Assembly (NCBI GenBank): GCA_016900015.1
Contig: JACJJM010000003.1
Coordinates: 62,001-126,000, forward strand
Origin: Phocaeicola coprophilus
GTDB taxonomy: Bacteria > Bacteroidota > Bacteroidia > Bacteroidales > Bacteroidaceae
Length of the DNA stretch: 64,000 nt
Direction: 5' to 3'
The first letter of the stretch is position 1. Each line of letters starts with the position of its first letter. Both the position numbers and the translations under genes were made by a program. Below are positions 37,001 to 45,706 of this stretch, one piece after another. Under the pieces are notes generated by a model. The model did not search any database. It saw only the letters and a program-made list of their open reading frames with translations, and had not been told where the DNA came from.

Positions 37001-37279
37001 CGTAAGGAAGCTAAAGAATGGTTCGGAGGTGGGTGGGAACTGTTCAATGAATGTTCCATCATCTATATGGAGCATGGCGAACTCCAGACACGCCGGCCCG
37101 ACCGGGTGATGATACGTGACGGGCGCGTCATCGTCGTCGACTTCAAATTCGGAAAACACAGCGAAGCCTACAACGAACAGGTGCGGGGCTATATGAGCCT
37201 GCTCCGCGACATGGGATATACGGACGTAGAAGGCTACTTGTGGTACGTCTATAAGAATGAACTAATATCTGTCAACTGA
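34088..37279 (+). CDS. AddA-type helicase-nuclease (UvrD/RecB family)
   Basis: The 1063-residue protein has Walker A ASAGSGKT (12-19), motif Ia AVTFTNKATTEMKERI, motif II VMIDEFQDTS, motif III GDVKQSIYRWRGGD, then later SF1 helicase motifs, with IYSIHKSKGLEFHTVLIPF and VAFTRAGKNLFIW. At the C-terminus a PD-(D/E)xK nuclease domain reads RRPDRVMIRDGRVIVVDFKFG. This is the helicase-nuclease subunit of a bacterial double-strand break repair complex. The partner subunit follows after 5 bp. Confidence 0.92.
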   Translation: MENASELLVYKASAGSGKTFTLAVEYIKLLITNPAAYRNILAVTFTNKATTEMKERILGQLFGIAIGDPSSEAYLKVVCDGLGMTPDKVRSQAHKALSLLIHDYSRFRVETIDSFFQSVMRNLARELELGANMNIALNNEEVLSDAVDAMIEQLDRRSPVLVWLLEFIRERIASDKRWNVSGEIKSFGRNIFDETYIERGEGLREKLADPQTIPLYKKRLESMQAEAKDVMTGFAEQFFNVVTEAGLQPEDLIRGKNGIMSYFKKLRDGVWDNGIRNSTVEKCLQSPDNWASKTSPYRAQIVGLASTDLLPLLQQAEELRPQQNFTLNSCALSLRYLNQMRLLTHIDEEVRTQNRKENRFLLSDTNALLKRLMQEGDSSFIFEKIGTSLHHVMIDEFQDTSRMQWNNFKMLLLEGLSQGSSSLIVGDVKQSIYRWRGGDWSILNNLRGKMAGIYPIHDMKLTTNRRSESRIIRFNNEVFTAGSTWLNSLYRDDYGDDCTELLQAYSDVCQDSPKKEEKGYVHIEFLKGNEEMDYAEQTLESLASQVENLVAEGVRLQDITILVRKNKNIPLIADYFSAHLPYRIVSDEAFRLDASSCVCALIDCLRWLTDKSDTIALARLAGMYQKEILQSGLDWNTILLHGAEHFVPQEFIDRQDELRLMPLYELLDLLFGLFSLSSLNAQDAYLFAFFDAVLEYLQENSSDPTAFLAYWDEKLSAKTIPSGELDGIRIYSIHKSKGLEFHTVLIPFCDWSLENETHTQMIWCSPHDAPYDELDIVPVNYGAAMTQSTYAQDYKQERLQLWVDNLNLLYVAFTRAGKNLFIWAKDGARNSISTLLYNSLFQAASTLDTDFQDGQPFEYGTLCTSEEPKAKQTDTNRLTSSPESLPVAMQTFQNKIDFRQSNRSADFIRGEEEEDEQGRYIRQGRLLHHVFATIRTTDDVDPTLQAMQNEGLFDSLDDVARARTLIDRALSRKEAKEWFGGGWELFNECSIIYMEHGELQTRRPDRVMIRDGRVIVVDFKFGKHSEAYNEQVRGYMSLLRDMGYTDVEGYLWYVYKNELISVN

Positions 37280-37284
37280 ACACT

Positions 37285-40134
37285 ATGGAAGCATTTCTCA
37301 AAATGGTAGCCGATGACTTGTTCGACAAGCTCCAAGGCGACTTCTCACATACTGCAATCATCTTCCCGAACAAACGGGCCGGACTTTTCTTCAACGAATA
37401 CTTGGCCACACGGGCTGGACACCCAGTGTGGTCACCTGCCTACCAGACCATCAGCGAACTCTTCCGCTCGCTGAGCGACAAGCAGCCGGGCGACCCCATC
37501 GAACTGGTCTGCCGTCTCTACGACGTGTTCCGCAAAGCTACCCAAAGCAAGGAAACGCTGGACGAATTTTATTTCTGGGGTGAACTCCTGATTAGCGACT
37601 TCGACGACATGGACAAAAACCGTGTCGACGCAGACCGCCTATTTGCCAACCTGCAAGACCTCAAGGCCTATGACACGCTCGACTTCCTCACCGAAGAACA
37701 GACAGAGGCCATCCGACAATTTTTCAAAAACTTCTCCCCGGCCAAAACGACTGAGCTCAAACAACGCTTCATCACACTATGGAACGTCCTGGGAGACGTC
37801 TATCACCGCTTCCGGCAGGCACTGGCCGACAACGGCATCGCCTATGAGGGCATGCTCTATCGGGAAGTATGCGAGTCGCTCCTCCCAGAACAACTCCCAT
37901 ACGAACATTACGTCTTCGTCGGATTCAACGTGCTCAACCGGGTCGAGCACCTGCTGTTCCAAACGTTGCAAGATGCCGGCAAAGCCATGTTCTACTGGGA
38001 CTATGACGTGGCCTATCTCCATACACCCAACCATGAGGCCGGGGAATTCATCCGGAGAAACCTCCGCGACTTCCCCTCCGAGCTGCCGGAAACATGCTTC
38101 GACACCTTCAGACGGAAGAAAGACATCGTCTATGTCGCCGCCTCGACAGAAAACGCACAGGCCCGCTTCCTCCCCGAATGGCTACGCACGCACATCGGGC
38201 AGAAGGAATCGGAGACAGCCGTGGTCCTCTGCAACGAAGCTCTCCTCCAGCCCGTGTTTCACTCGCTGCCGACCGACGTCGTAAGACACGTAAACATCAC
38301 GATGGGTTTCCCACTCTCGCAGACTCCCGTACACAGCCTCGTGAACGCACTGACCGAACTGCAGACGACTGGCTACCACGCAGAAACCGGACGCTACGAC
38401 TACCAGCAGGTGGCCATCGTACTGAAGCATCCCTACGTCCGCAGGCTCTCCCGACAGGCCGACGCACTGGAACGCGACCTGACCCTGCGCAACCGTTTCT
38501 ATCCGCTCCCGTCCGAGCTCCAAGCCGACGACGTGCTTACCACGCTATTCACCCCCGCAACCGGAAACTTGCAGCTGTGCATCTATCTGGAAGCAGTCCT
38601 CGAACGCGTCGCCTCCATCTATCGTAAAGAATCACCGGCCGACAGCCCCTTCGAACAGCTCTATCGCGAATCGCTGTTCCAAGCCTACACGACGATGAAC
38701 CGCTTCCGACGGCTGGTCGAGAACGGCACGCTACGGGTGCAGACCTCCACGTTTACGGCCCTGATGAACAAAGTATTGGCAGCGACGTCCATTCCGTTTC
38801 ACGGCGAACCGGCCATCGGGCTACAAGTCATGGGCGTACTCGAAACGCGTAATCTCGACTTCAAAAACGTCGTCATGCTCTCGCTCAACGAAGGACAACT
38901 CCCCAAGGGAAGCGGCGACTCTTCGTTCATCCCCTATAACCTGCGCAAAGCGTTTGGTATGACCCTCCTCGAGCACAAGAACGCCGTCTACGCCTACTAT
39001 TTCTACCGCCTCATGCAACGGGCCGAACACGTCGCCTTGCTCTACAACAATTCCTCCGACGGACTCAACCGTGGGGAAATGTCACGCTTCATGCTGCAAA
39101 TGCTTACCGAGAGTCCGCATCCCATCCGAAAGTATACCGTCGTGGCCGGTCAGAAACCCATGACACCCGACGATATACGCATCGAAAAGTCTGAAGAGAT
39201 ATTGAAACGCCTACACCGGCAGTTTGATGTCGACCGGAAAGGATTCATTTCCCCTTCGGCACTCAACACCTACCTGGACTGCCGCCTGAAGTTCTATTTC
39301 TACTACGTCGCCGGGCTGCGCCCGAAAGACGAAGTGACCACGGAAATCGACTCGGCCATGTTCGGAAGCCTCTTCCACCGCAGCGCCGAACTCATCTACC
39401 GCGACCTGACGACCCACGGAGGCCTGATACGAAAGGAAGACATCGAAGCCCTCCTCAAGGACCGTCCCCGGCTCGAACGTTACGTCGACACGGCCTTCAA
39501 GGAAGAGTTCTTCAAAGTGAAGCCGGACGAGAAGCCGGAATACAACGGCCTGCAACTGCTCAACTCCGAGGTCATCGTCAGCTACATCATCCAACTGCTG
39601 GAAAAGGACAAGTATTACGCTCCTTTCACGATGGTCGACATGGAAAAGAAAGTCTTCGAAGACTTCACCATCCATACCCTTTCCGGCCCCTGCACGCTCC
39701 GCATCGGCGGCATCATCGACCGCCTCGACAGCAAGGACGGCACGCTCCGCATCGTCGACTACAAGACAGGAGGCGAACCCTCGACCGTCACCAGCGTCGA
39801 GTCCCTCTTCCTGCCTGCCGAGAAGCGGCCCGGTTACGTCCTGCAGACGTTCATGTATGCAGCCATCATGACCCGTCGTCAGGCCATGCCCGTCGCTCCG
39901 TCGCTGCTCTACATCCACAAAGCCGCTTCGCCGGACTACTCGCCCGTCATCCGCATGGGAGAACCTTACAAGGACAAGACACCCGTGAGCGACTTCCGGC
40001 CCTACGACGAAGAGTTCCGCGCCCGCCTGCAGGAACTGTTGGAGGAAATATTCCATCCCGACATAGCCTTCACACAGACAGAGTTCGCCTCCCACTGCGC
40101 CTACTGCGACTTCCGCGAACTGTGCCGGCGGTAA
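37285..40134 (+). CDS. AddB-type nuclease with iron-sulfur motif
   Basis: The 949-residue protein has an N-terminal domain shaped like an inactivated helicase (FPNKRAGLFFNEYLATR), a middle region, and a C-terminal PD-(D/E)xK nuclease (IIDRLDSKDGTLRIVDYKTGG). Its cluster-type cysteines are C666 (NTYLDCRLKF) and C938, C941, C947 in CAYCDFRELC at the very end, as in AddB 4Fe-4S staples. It should form an AddAB complex with the preceding gene to process DNA ends for recombination. Confidence 0.9.
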   Translation: MEAFLKMVADDLFDKLQGDFSHTAIIFPNKRAGLFFNEYLATRAGHPVWSPAYQTISELFRSLSDKQPGDPIELVCRLYDVFRKATQSKETLDEFYFWGELLISDFDDMDKNRVDADRLFANLQDLKAYDTLDFLTEEQTEAIRQFFKNFSPAKTTELKQRFITLWNVLGDVYHRFRQALADNGIAYEGMLYREVCESLLPEQLPYEHYVFVGFNVLNRVEHLLFQTLQDAGKAMFYWDYDVAYLHTPNHEAGEFIRRNLRDFPSELPETCFDTFRRKKDIVYVAASTENAQARFLPEWLRTHIGQKESETAVVLCNEALLQPVFHSLPTDVVRHVNITMGFPLSQTPVHSLVNALTELQTTGYHAETGRYDYQQVAIVLKHPYVRRLSRQADALERDLTLRNRFYPLPSELQADDVLTTLFTPATGNLQLCIYLEAVLERVASIYRKESPADSPFEQLYRESLFQAYTTMNRFRRLVENGTLRVQTSTFTALMNKVLAATSIPFHGEPAIGLQVMGVLETRNLDFKNVVMLSLNEGQLPKGSGDSSFIPYNLRKAFGMTLLEHKNAVYAYYFYRLMQRAEHVALLYNNSSDGLNRGEMSRFMLQMLTESPHPIRKYTVVAGQKPMTPDDIRIEKSEEILKRLHRQFDVDRKGFISPSALNTYLDCRLKFYFYYVAGLRPKDEVTTEIDSAMFGSLFHRSAELIYRDLTTHGGLIRKEDIEALLKDRPRLERYVDTAFKEEFFKVKPDEKPEYNGLQLLNSEVIVSYIIQLLEKDKYYAPFTMVDMEKKVFEDFTIHTLSGPCTLRIGGIIDRLDSKDGTLRIVDYKTGGEPSTVTSVESLFLPAEKRPGYVLQTFMYAAIMTRRQAMPVAPSLLYIHKAASPDYSPVIRMGEPYKDKTPVSDFRPYDEEFRARLQELLEEIFHPDIAFTQTEFASHCAYCDFRELCRR

Positions 40135-40170
40135 CTCCGTCCGACCCGTCCTCTCACCTATTATGTATAT

Positions 40171-40218
40171 AAAAAAATCCTGTGTACGTATGCAAGAATC
40201 TCTACATACGTACACAGG
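40171..40218 (-). terminator. Intrinsic terminator of the MFS gene, built from two palindromes
   Basis: CCTGTGTACGTATG (40179-40192) pairs perfectly with CATACGTACACAGG (40205-40218) across a 12-base loop. On the minus strand seven T follow after GGA. The two TACGT cores are 22 bp apart, as in the array at 27992. Confidence 0.93.
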
Positions 40219-40246
40219 AAAACCAACGTCGGCGGACACCGGACGT

Positions 40247-41395
40247 TTACGCCCGTTGGAAACGGTAGTTGAAAAGCACGAACACGAGCGTGCCTGCAAG
40301 GGCGAAGCCCGAACCGACCAAAGCAGAATACTCCACGCCCAGCCCGGCGTCAATCGGCAGACCGCCAAAGAAAGCTCCCATCGCGTTGCCGAGGTTGAAA
40401 GCCAACTGCACCATTGCGCCGCCCATCAGTTCCCCTCCGGGGGAATGCCGCAGAAGGAGCAGCTGTTGGGGCGATGAGAGGGCAAAAAGACAGCCCGTGC
40501 AGACACATAGGAGCAGGAGTGAAATCCAGGCGTAGGATGCCAAAAAGAATATCAGCAGCAGGGAGAGGGCGGCCAGGAATTGTGTACACATGGACACGAC
40601 AGAAGGCGAAAAGCGGTCGGACAGCGTGCCGCCCAGATAGTTGCCCACACACATGCTGCCGCCGGCCAGAAGCATCAGAATCGGCATCACGCCCACGTGG
40701 AAGCCCGACACGTCAGTCATAAGCGGGTTCACGTAGCTGTACCAGCAAAAGACACCGCCGTTGCCCAGCATCGTGGCCGCGATGAGCAGCCAGGGCTGCG
40801 GCTTCTTCAGGAAGCGGAACTGTCCCTTCAAGTTCGTCCGCGGCATGGCAGGCAGGATGGGAATCCAGCGGTAAATAAACCACACGGTCAACAGCCCCCA
40901 GACCGTGGCGAAGGCAAACACCACACGCCATGAGAGGTAGTGCCCCAACAGGTTGCCCAACGGGACGCCCATCAGATTGGCCACCGTCATGCCCATCACC
41001 ATCGTGGCTACGGCAGAAGTGCTCTTCCCCTTCTCGGCCAAGTGGTTGGCGATGATGACGCCCGTACCGAAATACGCCCCGTGAGGAATGCCGGCGACAA
41101 AACGGGCGCAAAGCGTCAACCAGTAGTTCGGCGACACCGTAGTGACGAAATTTCCCACGATAAATATGCCCATCAAAGCAAACAGGATACGGCGCAGAGG
41201 CCAGTTGCGCGTGATGATGACCATCAGCGGCGCCCCGACGCAGACCCCCAAAGCATAAGCAGAAATCAAATGCCCGGTCTCGGGGAGAGAGACTCCGAAG
41301 TCGGCCGCCACATCGGGCAGGATGCTCATCATGATGTATTCGGCAATACCCAAACCAAATGTCCCGAAGGACAATGCATAAAGTCCTTTTCTCAT
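40247..41395 (-). CDS. MFS transporter, AraJ-like
   Basis: The 382-residue protein shows 12 transmembrane segments. ALSFGTFGLGIAEYIMMSILPDVAADFG at the start and the loop motif TGHLISAYALGVCVGAPL match the AraJ/sugar-efflux branch of the MFS. It runs toward a strong terminator at its 3' end and is preceded by a second terminator from the desulfidase gene. The substrate is unknown. Confidence 0.85.
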   Translation of the reverse strand: MRKGLYALSFGTFGLGIAEYIMMSILPDVAADFGVSLPETGHLISAYALGVCVGAPLMVIITRNWPLRRILFALMGIFIVGNFVTTVSPNYWLTLCARFVAGIPHGAYFGTGVIIANHLAEKGKSTSAVATMVMGMTVANLMGVPLGNLLGHYLSWRVVFAFATVWGLLTVWFIYRWIPILPAMPRTNLKGQFRFLKKPQPWLLIAATMLGNGGVFCWYSYVNPLMTDVSGFHVGVMPILMLLAGGSMCVGNYLGGTLSDRFSPSVVSMCTQFLAALSLLLIFFLASYAWISLLLLCVCTGCLFALSSPQQLLLLRHSPGGELMGGAMVQLAFNLGNAMGAFFGGLPIDAGLGVEYSALVGSGFALAGTLVFVLFNYRFQRA

Positions 41396-41445
41396 TCTAT
41401 TCGTTCTATAAAGGGTTGTTTCAAAATCGGCTGCAAAGAAACAAC

Positions 41446-41483
41446 AAAAAAGGTTGCCTTCATCTCTGAAAGCAACCTTTTTT
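41446..41483 (-). terminator. Intrinsic terminator between the desulfidase and MFS genes
   Basis: AAAAAAGGTTGC (41446-41457) pairs with GCAACCTTTTTT (41472-41483); inner bases extend the stem. T-runs occur on both sides. It ends the dsbD-desulfidase unit. Confidence 0.92.
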
Positions 41484-41510
41484 ATGATATTTACATTACA
41501 TCGTCCCGAC

Positions 41511-42800
41511 TCAACAGCCTTTGTGTGTCATAATGTCGAGTACGACGCGGTCAGTCTCATTCATGCCCACGGAACCGATGCGCGTCATGTTGCGGATACA
41601 TCTGTCCACATCGTCGTCGATGATGCCTTCCACCGACGTCACATAACGTTGCTGCATGGCCATCATGGCAGAAAGCACGGCGGTCGACACGCCCGTGGAG
41701 AGCTTCATGGCGCAGCTGGGTTTCGCACCGTCGCAGAGCATACCTGTCAGGTTGGCCACCATGTTCTTGACAGCATATACAGCCTGGTCGTAATTGCCAC
41801 CCATCAAGTAAGTAATGCCACAGGCCGAACCCGTCGCAGCCACCACGCATCCGCAGAGAGCCGAAAGACGTCCCAAGCTCTGCTTGATGTAGATGACGGT
41901 CAGATGGCTCAGCGTCAAAGCACGCACCAGTTCCTCATGGCTCTTGTGGTTTTCTTCAGCGAAGACCACGACGGGGAGGGTCGCTGTGATGCCTTGGTTG
42001 CCGCTACCCGAGTTGCTCATGATGGGAATCATCGCGCCGCCCATACGTGCATCACACGCTGCAGCCGTATAGGACAGGATGTGTGAATACACGCTGTCGC
42101 CCATGACTTCATGCTCTTGATTGCTGCACATCATGCGGCCTATGCCATGTCCGTAGTCGCCTTTCAACGAAAATTCTGCAGCTGCCTTATTCAAGCGTTT
42201 GGCTTCCAGGATAAACTCAATCTCATCCAGCGGGGTCGTCATGGCAAAGTCATAGACCTTGCGGAACGTGAGCTGGACATCCTTGCCTTCGTCCGTAGCC
42301 TGCGCACCGCTCTGTTTGTCGAGCAACACGGCATCGTCTTTGGCCACATAGACAAAATTGGTGTGTCCTCCGGAGATGATGGCCTTTGCGGTGTGGCCTC
42401 CAGCTTCGCAGACGACTTCGATATAGAGCTTCTCCGTGATGTTTTCTTTCAGCGAAATGCTGATGCGCTTTTCTGCGATGAAAGCTTTTCCTTTTTCCAC
42501 AGCTTCCGGTGTGGAATCCTTCAACACTTCAAGCTGATATTCAGACTTACCAATCAAAGCACCCAAAGCGACAGCGATGGGCAGACCAATCATTCCCGTG
42601 CCCGGAATCCCCACACCCATTGCATTCTTCAGGATGTTTGCACTCAAATACAATGAAATATGTTCCGGCAAGCAACCCAGCGTCTCCGTAGCCTTGGCCA
42701 CACACAGAGCCACAGCTACCGGCTCAGTGCAACCTATGGCAGGGACCACTTCACGTTGCATCAAGGCAATGATTTGCTTTCTTTCTGCTAAATCTAACAT
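41511..42800 (-). CDS. UPF0597 / L-cysteine desulfidase family protein
   Basis: The 429-residue protein belongs to the serine dehydratase alpha-like UPF0597 family (CdsB/CyuA), which uses an iron-sulfur cluster to release H2S and pyruvate from cysteine. Conserved cysteines and motifs are visible: PAIGCTEPVAVAL at the start, CSNQEHEVMGD, SGSGNQGITATLPV, LCGCVVAATGSACG and MLCDGAKPSCAMK. It lies 40 bp after dsbD and probably shares its transcript, which would put thiol and cysteine chemistry together. Which amino acid it prefers is inference. Confidence 0.85.
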   Translation of the reverse strand: MLDLAERKQIIALMQREVVPAIGCTEPVAVALCVAKATETLGCLPEHISLYLSANILKNAMGVGIPGTGMIGLPIAVALGALIGKSEYQLEVLKDSTPEAVEKGKAFIAEKRISISLKENITEKLYIEVVCEAGGHTAKAIISGGHTNFVYVAKDDAVLLDKQSGAQATDEGKDVQLTFRKVYDFAMTTPLDEIEFILEAKRLNKAAAEFSLKGDYGHGIGRMMCSNQEHEVMGDSVYSHILSYTAAACDARMGGAMIPIMSNSGSGNQGITATLPVVVFAEENHKSHEELVRALTLSHLTVIYIKQSLGRLSALCGCVVAATGSACGITYLMGGNYDQAVYAVKNMVANLTGMLCDGAKPSCAMKLSTGVSTAVLSAMMAMQQRYVTSVEGIIDDDVDRCIRNMTRIGSVGMNETDRVVLDIMTHKGC

Positions 42801-42840
42801 GATGGTATGTATTATTAAAGTTAAGGTATAGACTTAGATA

Positions 42841-44892
42841 TTACTGGTTTTTCTTCTTGTAATTATCCAGACCAGTCTGCAAGAAGTTGATATACTTCTC
42901 CACGTCTTCATCGTGAGAATAAGAACCGTTCAAAGGCTTTCCTTCGTTGTCGAGCAGTACATAGAACGGCTGTGCATTCGCACCGAATTTCACACGTTGC
43001 AAGTAGCTCCACTTGTCACCGATGGTACGCAGGATGCGAGTCTGTCCGTTTTCTTCCACGGTAATCTTCTCGGGCAATTTCTCTTTCTCATCCACATAGA
43101 GTGAGATAAGGACGTAATCCTTTGTCATAATGTCGCGCACTTTCGGGTCAATCCATACCTTGGATTCCATCTCACGGCAGTTTACACAACCCCATCCGGT
43201 GAAGTCCACCATTACGGGCTTGCCCACTTGCTTGGCATAGTTCATACCCTCTTCGTAGTTCGTAAACTGAGCATGCACTTCCTCTGCTTCATAGAGGTTG
43301 AAGTCCTGTGTGCTGCTGGGAGGAGCAAATGCGCTGATGGCTTTCAACGGAGCACCCCACAAACCGGGAACCATATAGATGGCAAAAGCGATGGAAATCA
43401 ATCCGAGGAAGAAGCGAGGCACGCTCACCTTGTCTTCATCATCGTCGTGCGGGAACTTAATCTTGCCCAGCAAGTAAACACCCAGCAGACCAAAGAGAGC
43501 AATCCACAAAGCCAGGAAGGTCTCACGGTCAAGAATACGCCAGCCGTATGCCATGTCGGCCACGGAGAGGAACTTCAGGGCAAAAGCCAATTCGATGAAA
43601 CCAAGCACGACCTTGATGACGTTCATCCAGCCGCCGGATTTCGGCATTGACTTCAGCCAGGACGGGAACATCGCAAACAAGGTGAACGGCAGGGCCAACG
43701 CGATGGCAAAGCCAAGCATACCGATGGCCGGAGCCACGATGCTACCCGTCGTAGAAACTTCCACCAACAAGAATCCAATGATAGGACCGGTGCAGGAGAA
43801 TGACACCAGCGAAAGCGTGAATGCCATCAAGAAGATGCTCAGCAGACCACCGGCCTTTTCAGCCTTGCTGTCGACAGCCGTACTCCAAGACGACGGCAAT
43901 GTGATTTCAAATGCACCGAAGAAAGAAGCTGCAAACACAACCAACAGCAAGAAGAAGAAGAGGTTGAAAATCGCGTTGGTCGAAAGTGAGTTCAGTGCGC
44001 TCGCACCAAATATCAACGTGATGGCGAGACCTAAAACGACGTAGATGACAACGATTGACGCACCGTATGTCCAGGCGTCACGGATGCCTTTCTTCTTATC
44101 GCCGGAGCGTTTCAAGAAGAAACTTACCGTCATCGGGATAATCGGCCATACGCAGGGGGTGAACAAGGCAATCAAGCCACCCAGGAAACCTGCAAAAAAG
44201 ATATATAACCAAGAGGCTTCAGAAGACTCTGTATGTTCGTCAAAAGCATTCAACTCTTTAATCACCGGAGTCCAATAATCAGACTCTCCGGAAACAGACG
44301 TAGCTGCAGATGCTGCGACAGAATCGGTTTCAGCCGAAACCTCGGCTGTCGCCTCAGTTTCGGCTGTATTAGATTCAGACGCTGCCACATCCTTGTTCGC
44401 ATCAGGAGCAGGAGCTGCTGCGGCTGCTTTTCCATCGCCCTTGCCTGTAAACGAGAAGTTCACATCGGTCGGCGGCAAACAATTCTGATCATTGCAGGCT
44501 CCATACTGCATGTAACCTTCGATTTTGAAAGTCGCGCCCGTGATTTTTATCTTCTGTACAAACTGTGCGTTGTGTTCGAAGAAACGGACCTGCATCTGGA
44601 ACATCTGGTCAAACTTGTCTTCCTCTTTACCTACGGGTGTCAATTTTCCTACCAACTCTGCACCTTCGATCTTATCGACATTGAACGTAGCAGAAATGGG
44701 ACCACCGTCAGGAAGGTCTGTCGAATAGACATGCCAACCGTCATCGATTGTCGCAGTAAATACAATCTCAGCTTCCGTGCCTGAGATTTGTTTCAACTCC
44801 GATTTGAAGTGAACCGGATCTTGCATTTGTGCCATGCACGTCACCGTGCATACCAGCAAGAGCATTAAGCTCATGAAAAGTGTTTTTCTCAT
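42841..44892 (-). CDS. Thiol:disulfide interchange protein DsbD-like
   Basis: The 683-residue protein starts with a signal peptide (MRKTLFMSLMLLLVCTVTCMAQ), then a periplasmic domain (DDGWHVYSTDLPDGGP), an acidic/alanine-rich linker, an eight-helix DsbD core (FLGGLIALFTPCVWPIIPMTVSFF, and FSCTGPIIGFLLVE) and a C-terminal thioredoxin domain. The redox pair is C569/C572 in TGWGCVNCREM. It carries electrons from cytoplasmic thioredoxin to the periplasm. A minus-strand leader or ncRNA candidate lies just upstream (45031-45181). Confidence 0.92.
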   Translation of the reverse strand: MRKTLFMSLMLLLVCTVTCMAQMQDPVHFKSELKQISGTEAEIVFTATIDDGWHVYSTDLPDGGPISATFNVDKIEGAELVGKLTPVGKEEDKFDQMFQMQVRFFEHNAQFVQKIKITGATFKIEGYMQYGACNDQNCLPPTDVNFSFTGKGDGKAAAAAPAPDANKDVAASESNTAETEATAEVSAETDSVAASAATSVSGESDYWTPVIKELNAFDEHTESSEASWLYIFFAGFLGGLIALFTPCVWPIIPMTVSFFLKRSGDKKKGIRDAWTYGASIVVIYVVLGLAITLIFGASALNSLSTNAIFNLFFFLLLVVFAASFFGAFEITLPSSWSTAVDSKAEKAGGLLSIFLMAFTLSLVSFSCTGPIIGFLLVEVSTTGSIVAPAIGMLGFAIALALPFTLFAMFPSWLKSMPKSGGWMNVIKVVLGFIELAFALKFLSVADMAYGWRILDRETFLALWIALFGLLGVYLLGKIKFPHDDDEDKVSVPRFFLGLISIAFAIYMVPGLWGAPLKAISAFAPPSSTQDFNLYEAEEVHAQFTNYEEGMNYAKQVGKPVMVDFTGWGCVNCREMESKVWIDPKVRDIMTKDYVLISLYVDEKEKLPEKITVEENGQTRILRTIGDKWSYLQRVKFGANAQPFYVLLDNEGKPLNGSYSHDEDVEKYINFLQTGLDNYKKKNQ

Positions 44893-45030
44893 CCTGTATA
44901 GCTGTTTTTATTAATTAGAACTTTTGTCGCAAAAATACGCATTATCCGCGAGAAGTGATACAAAAAAAGTAAAAATTCAGAGGTTGTACAGTGTTTTTAA
45001 TGTTTTTTTGTTAGAAATGCAATCATATTA

Positions 45031-45181
45031 CTATAAAAAAGGAATCCTGTTCAGACTTTCACAAGCCCAAACAGGACATTTACAATTAATTTATATATAG
45101 AGAGAGAAAAATGCGCTAGCAAAACATTGAGCTTCCAGTGATGCAACTAGCACGTTGCCACTCACCTTCCTTCTCAAATGC
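45031..45181 (-). ncRNA. Candidate leader RNA or small RNA upstream of dsbD
   Basis: On the minus strand a TATCTTTG box (45186-45193) precedes a region with hairpins (GTGA.GCAAC with GTTGC..TCAC on the complementary strand) and ends in a terminator-like stem, TCCTGTT/AACAGGA (45045-45051 and 45070-45076), followed by six T. dsbD starts about 140 bp further on. It may be an independent small RNA or an attenuator. No known riboswitch motif is recognised. AAATGCGCT occurs twice, near 45109 and 45175. Confidence 0.35.
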
Positions 45182-45469
45182 GCTGCAAAGATAATGCATA
45201 TTTCTGCAATAATAAAGAGATAACATAGAAAAAATGTTTAAGAGTAATAAGTTTGTTCAAAGCACTCCATTTTTTGAGACCAAAGCCTTTCATCAACAGG
45301 GAAAAAAGACGCAGCCGGCCCGGACTCCCGGAGGTGTTCACAGACAACGACACGCCGACAGACAAGCTGCGGGAAAGCAAGACCACACGACAAAGCAAAC
45401 ATCCGATGCCGACATCTGAAAAACGGGCCTCATTCCTCCTCCAGACACCCGGGAACGACGGCCTAAAGG
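45182..45469. other. Gap without a recognisable gene
   Basis: Several short frames occur on both strands without motifs or ribosome sites. The GC content rises sharply near 45310, where decayed repeat sequence may begin. Confidence 0.4.
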
Positions 45470-45541
45470 GTAGCCGAGAGCCGAAAGGAAGGTAGCCGAG
45501 GACGGAAAGGAGGGTAAGCGAGGACGCAAAGGAAGGCTACG
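45470..45541. repeat. 22-bp repeat, GGAAAGG family, three and a half units
   Basis: Units start at 45470, 45492 and 45514, and a partial one at 45536. The core is GTAGCCGAG followed by ACGGAAAGGAGG with variants. This is the longest + strand copy of the family. Confidence 0.92.
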
Positions 45542-45644
45542 TCACGGGGACTTGACTTCCGTCATGCACTCCCGTACAGACATTTTTAGACCCTTTACTG
45601 AAACAATATGCCTTCCGCATCCTTTCATTCCGAATAGATATGAT

Positions 45645-45652
45645 TATCTTTG
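45645..45652 (+). promoter_or_regulatory. Putative -7 box for the transglutaminase gene
   Basis: TATCTTTG matches TAnnTTTG, 54 bases before the start. No TTG at the usual distance. Confidence 0.45.
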
Positions 45653-45706
45653 AGGAGTTAAAAACTATACCTTATTATAATATCATATTAAGACCAAAAC
45701 CGACCT

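Noticed and set aside
39211-40368. A 385-codon minus-strand open frame
   Set aside because: It is antisense to the AddB gene and overlaps the MFS terminator.
45110-45190. Integron attC-like site from paired GCTAG blocks
   Set aside because: The core GTTRRRY/RYYYAAC layout is missing and no integrase or cassettes are nearby.
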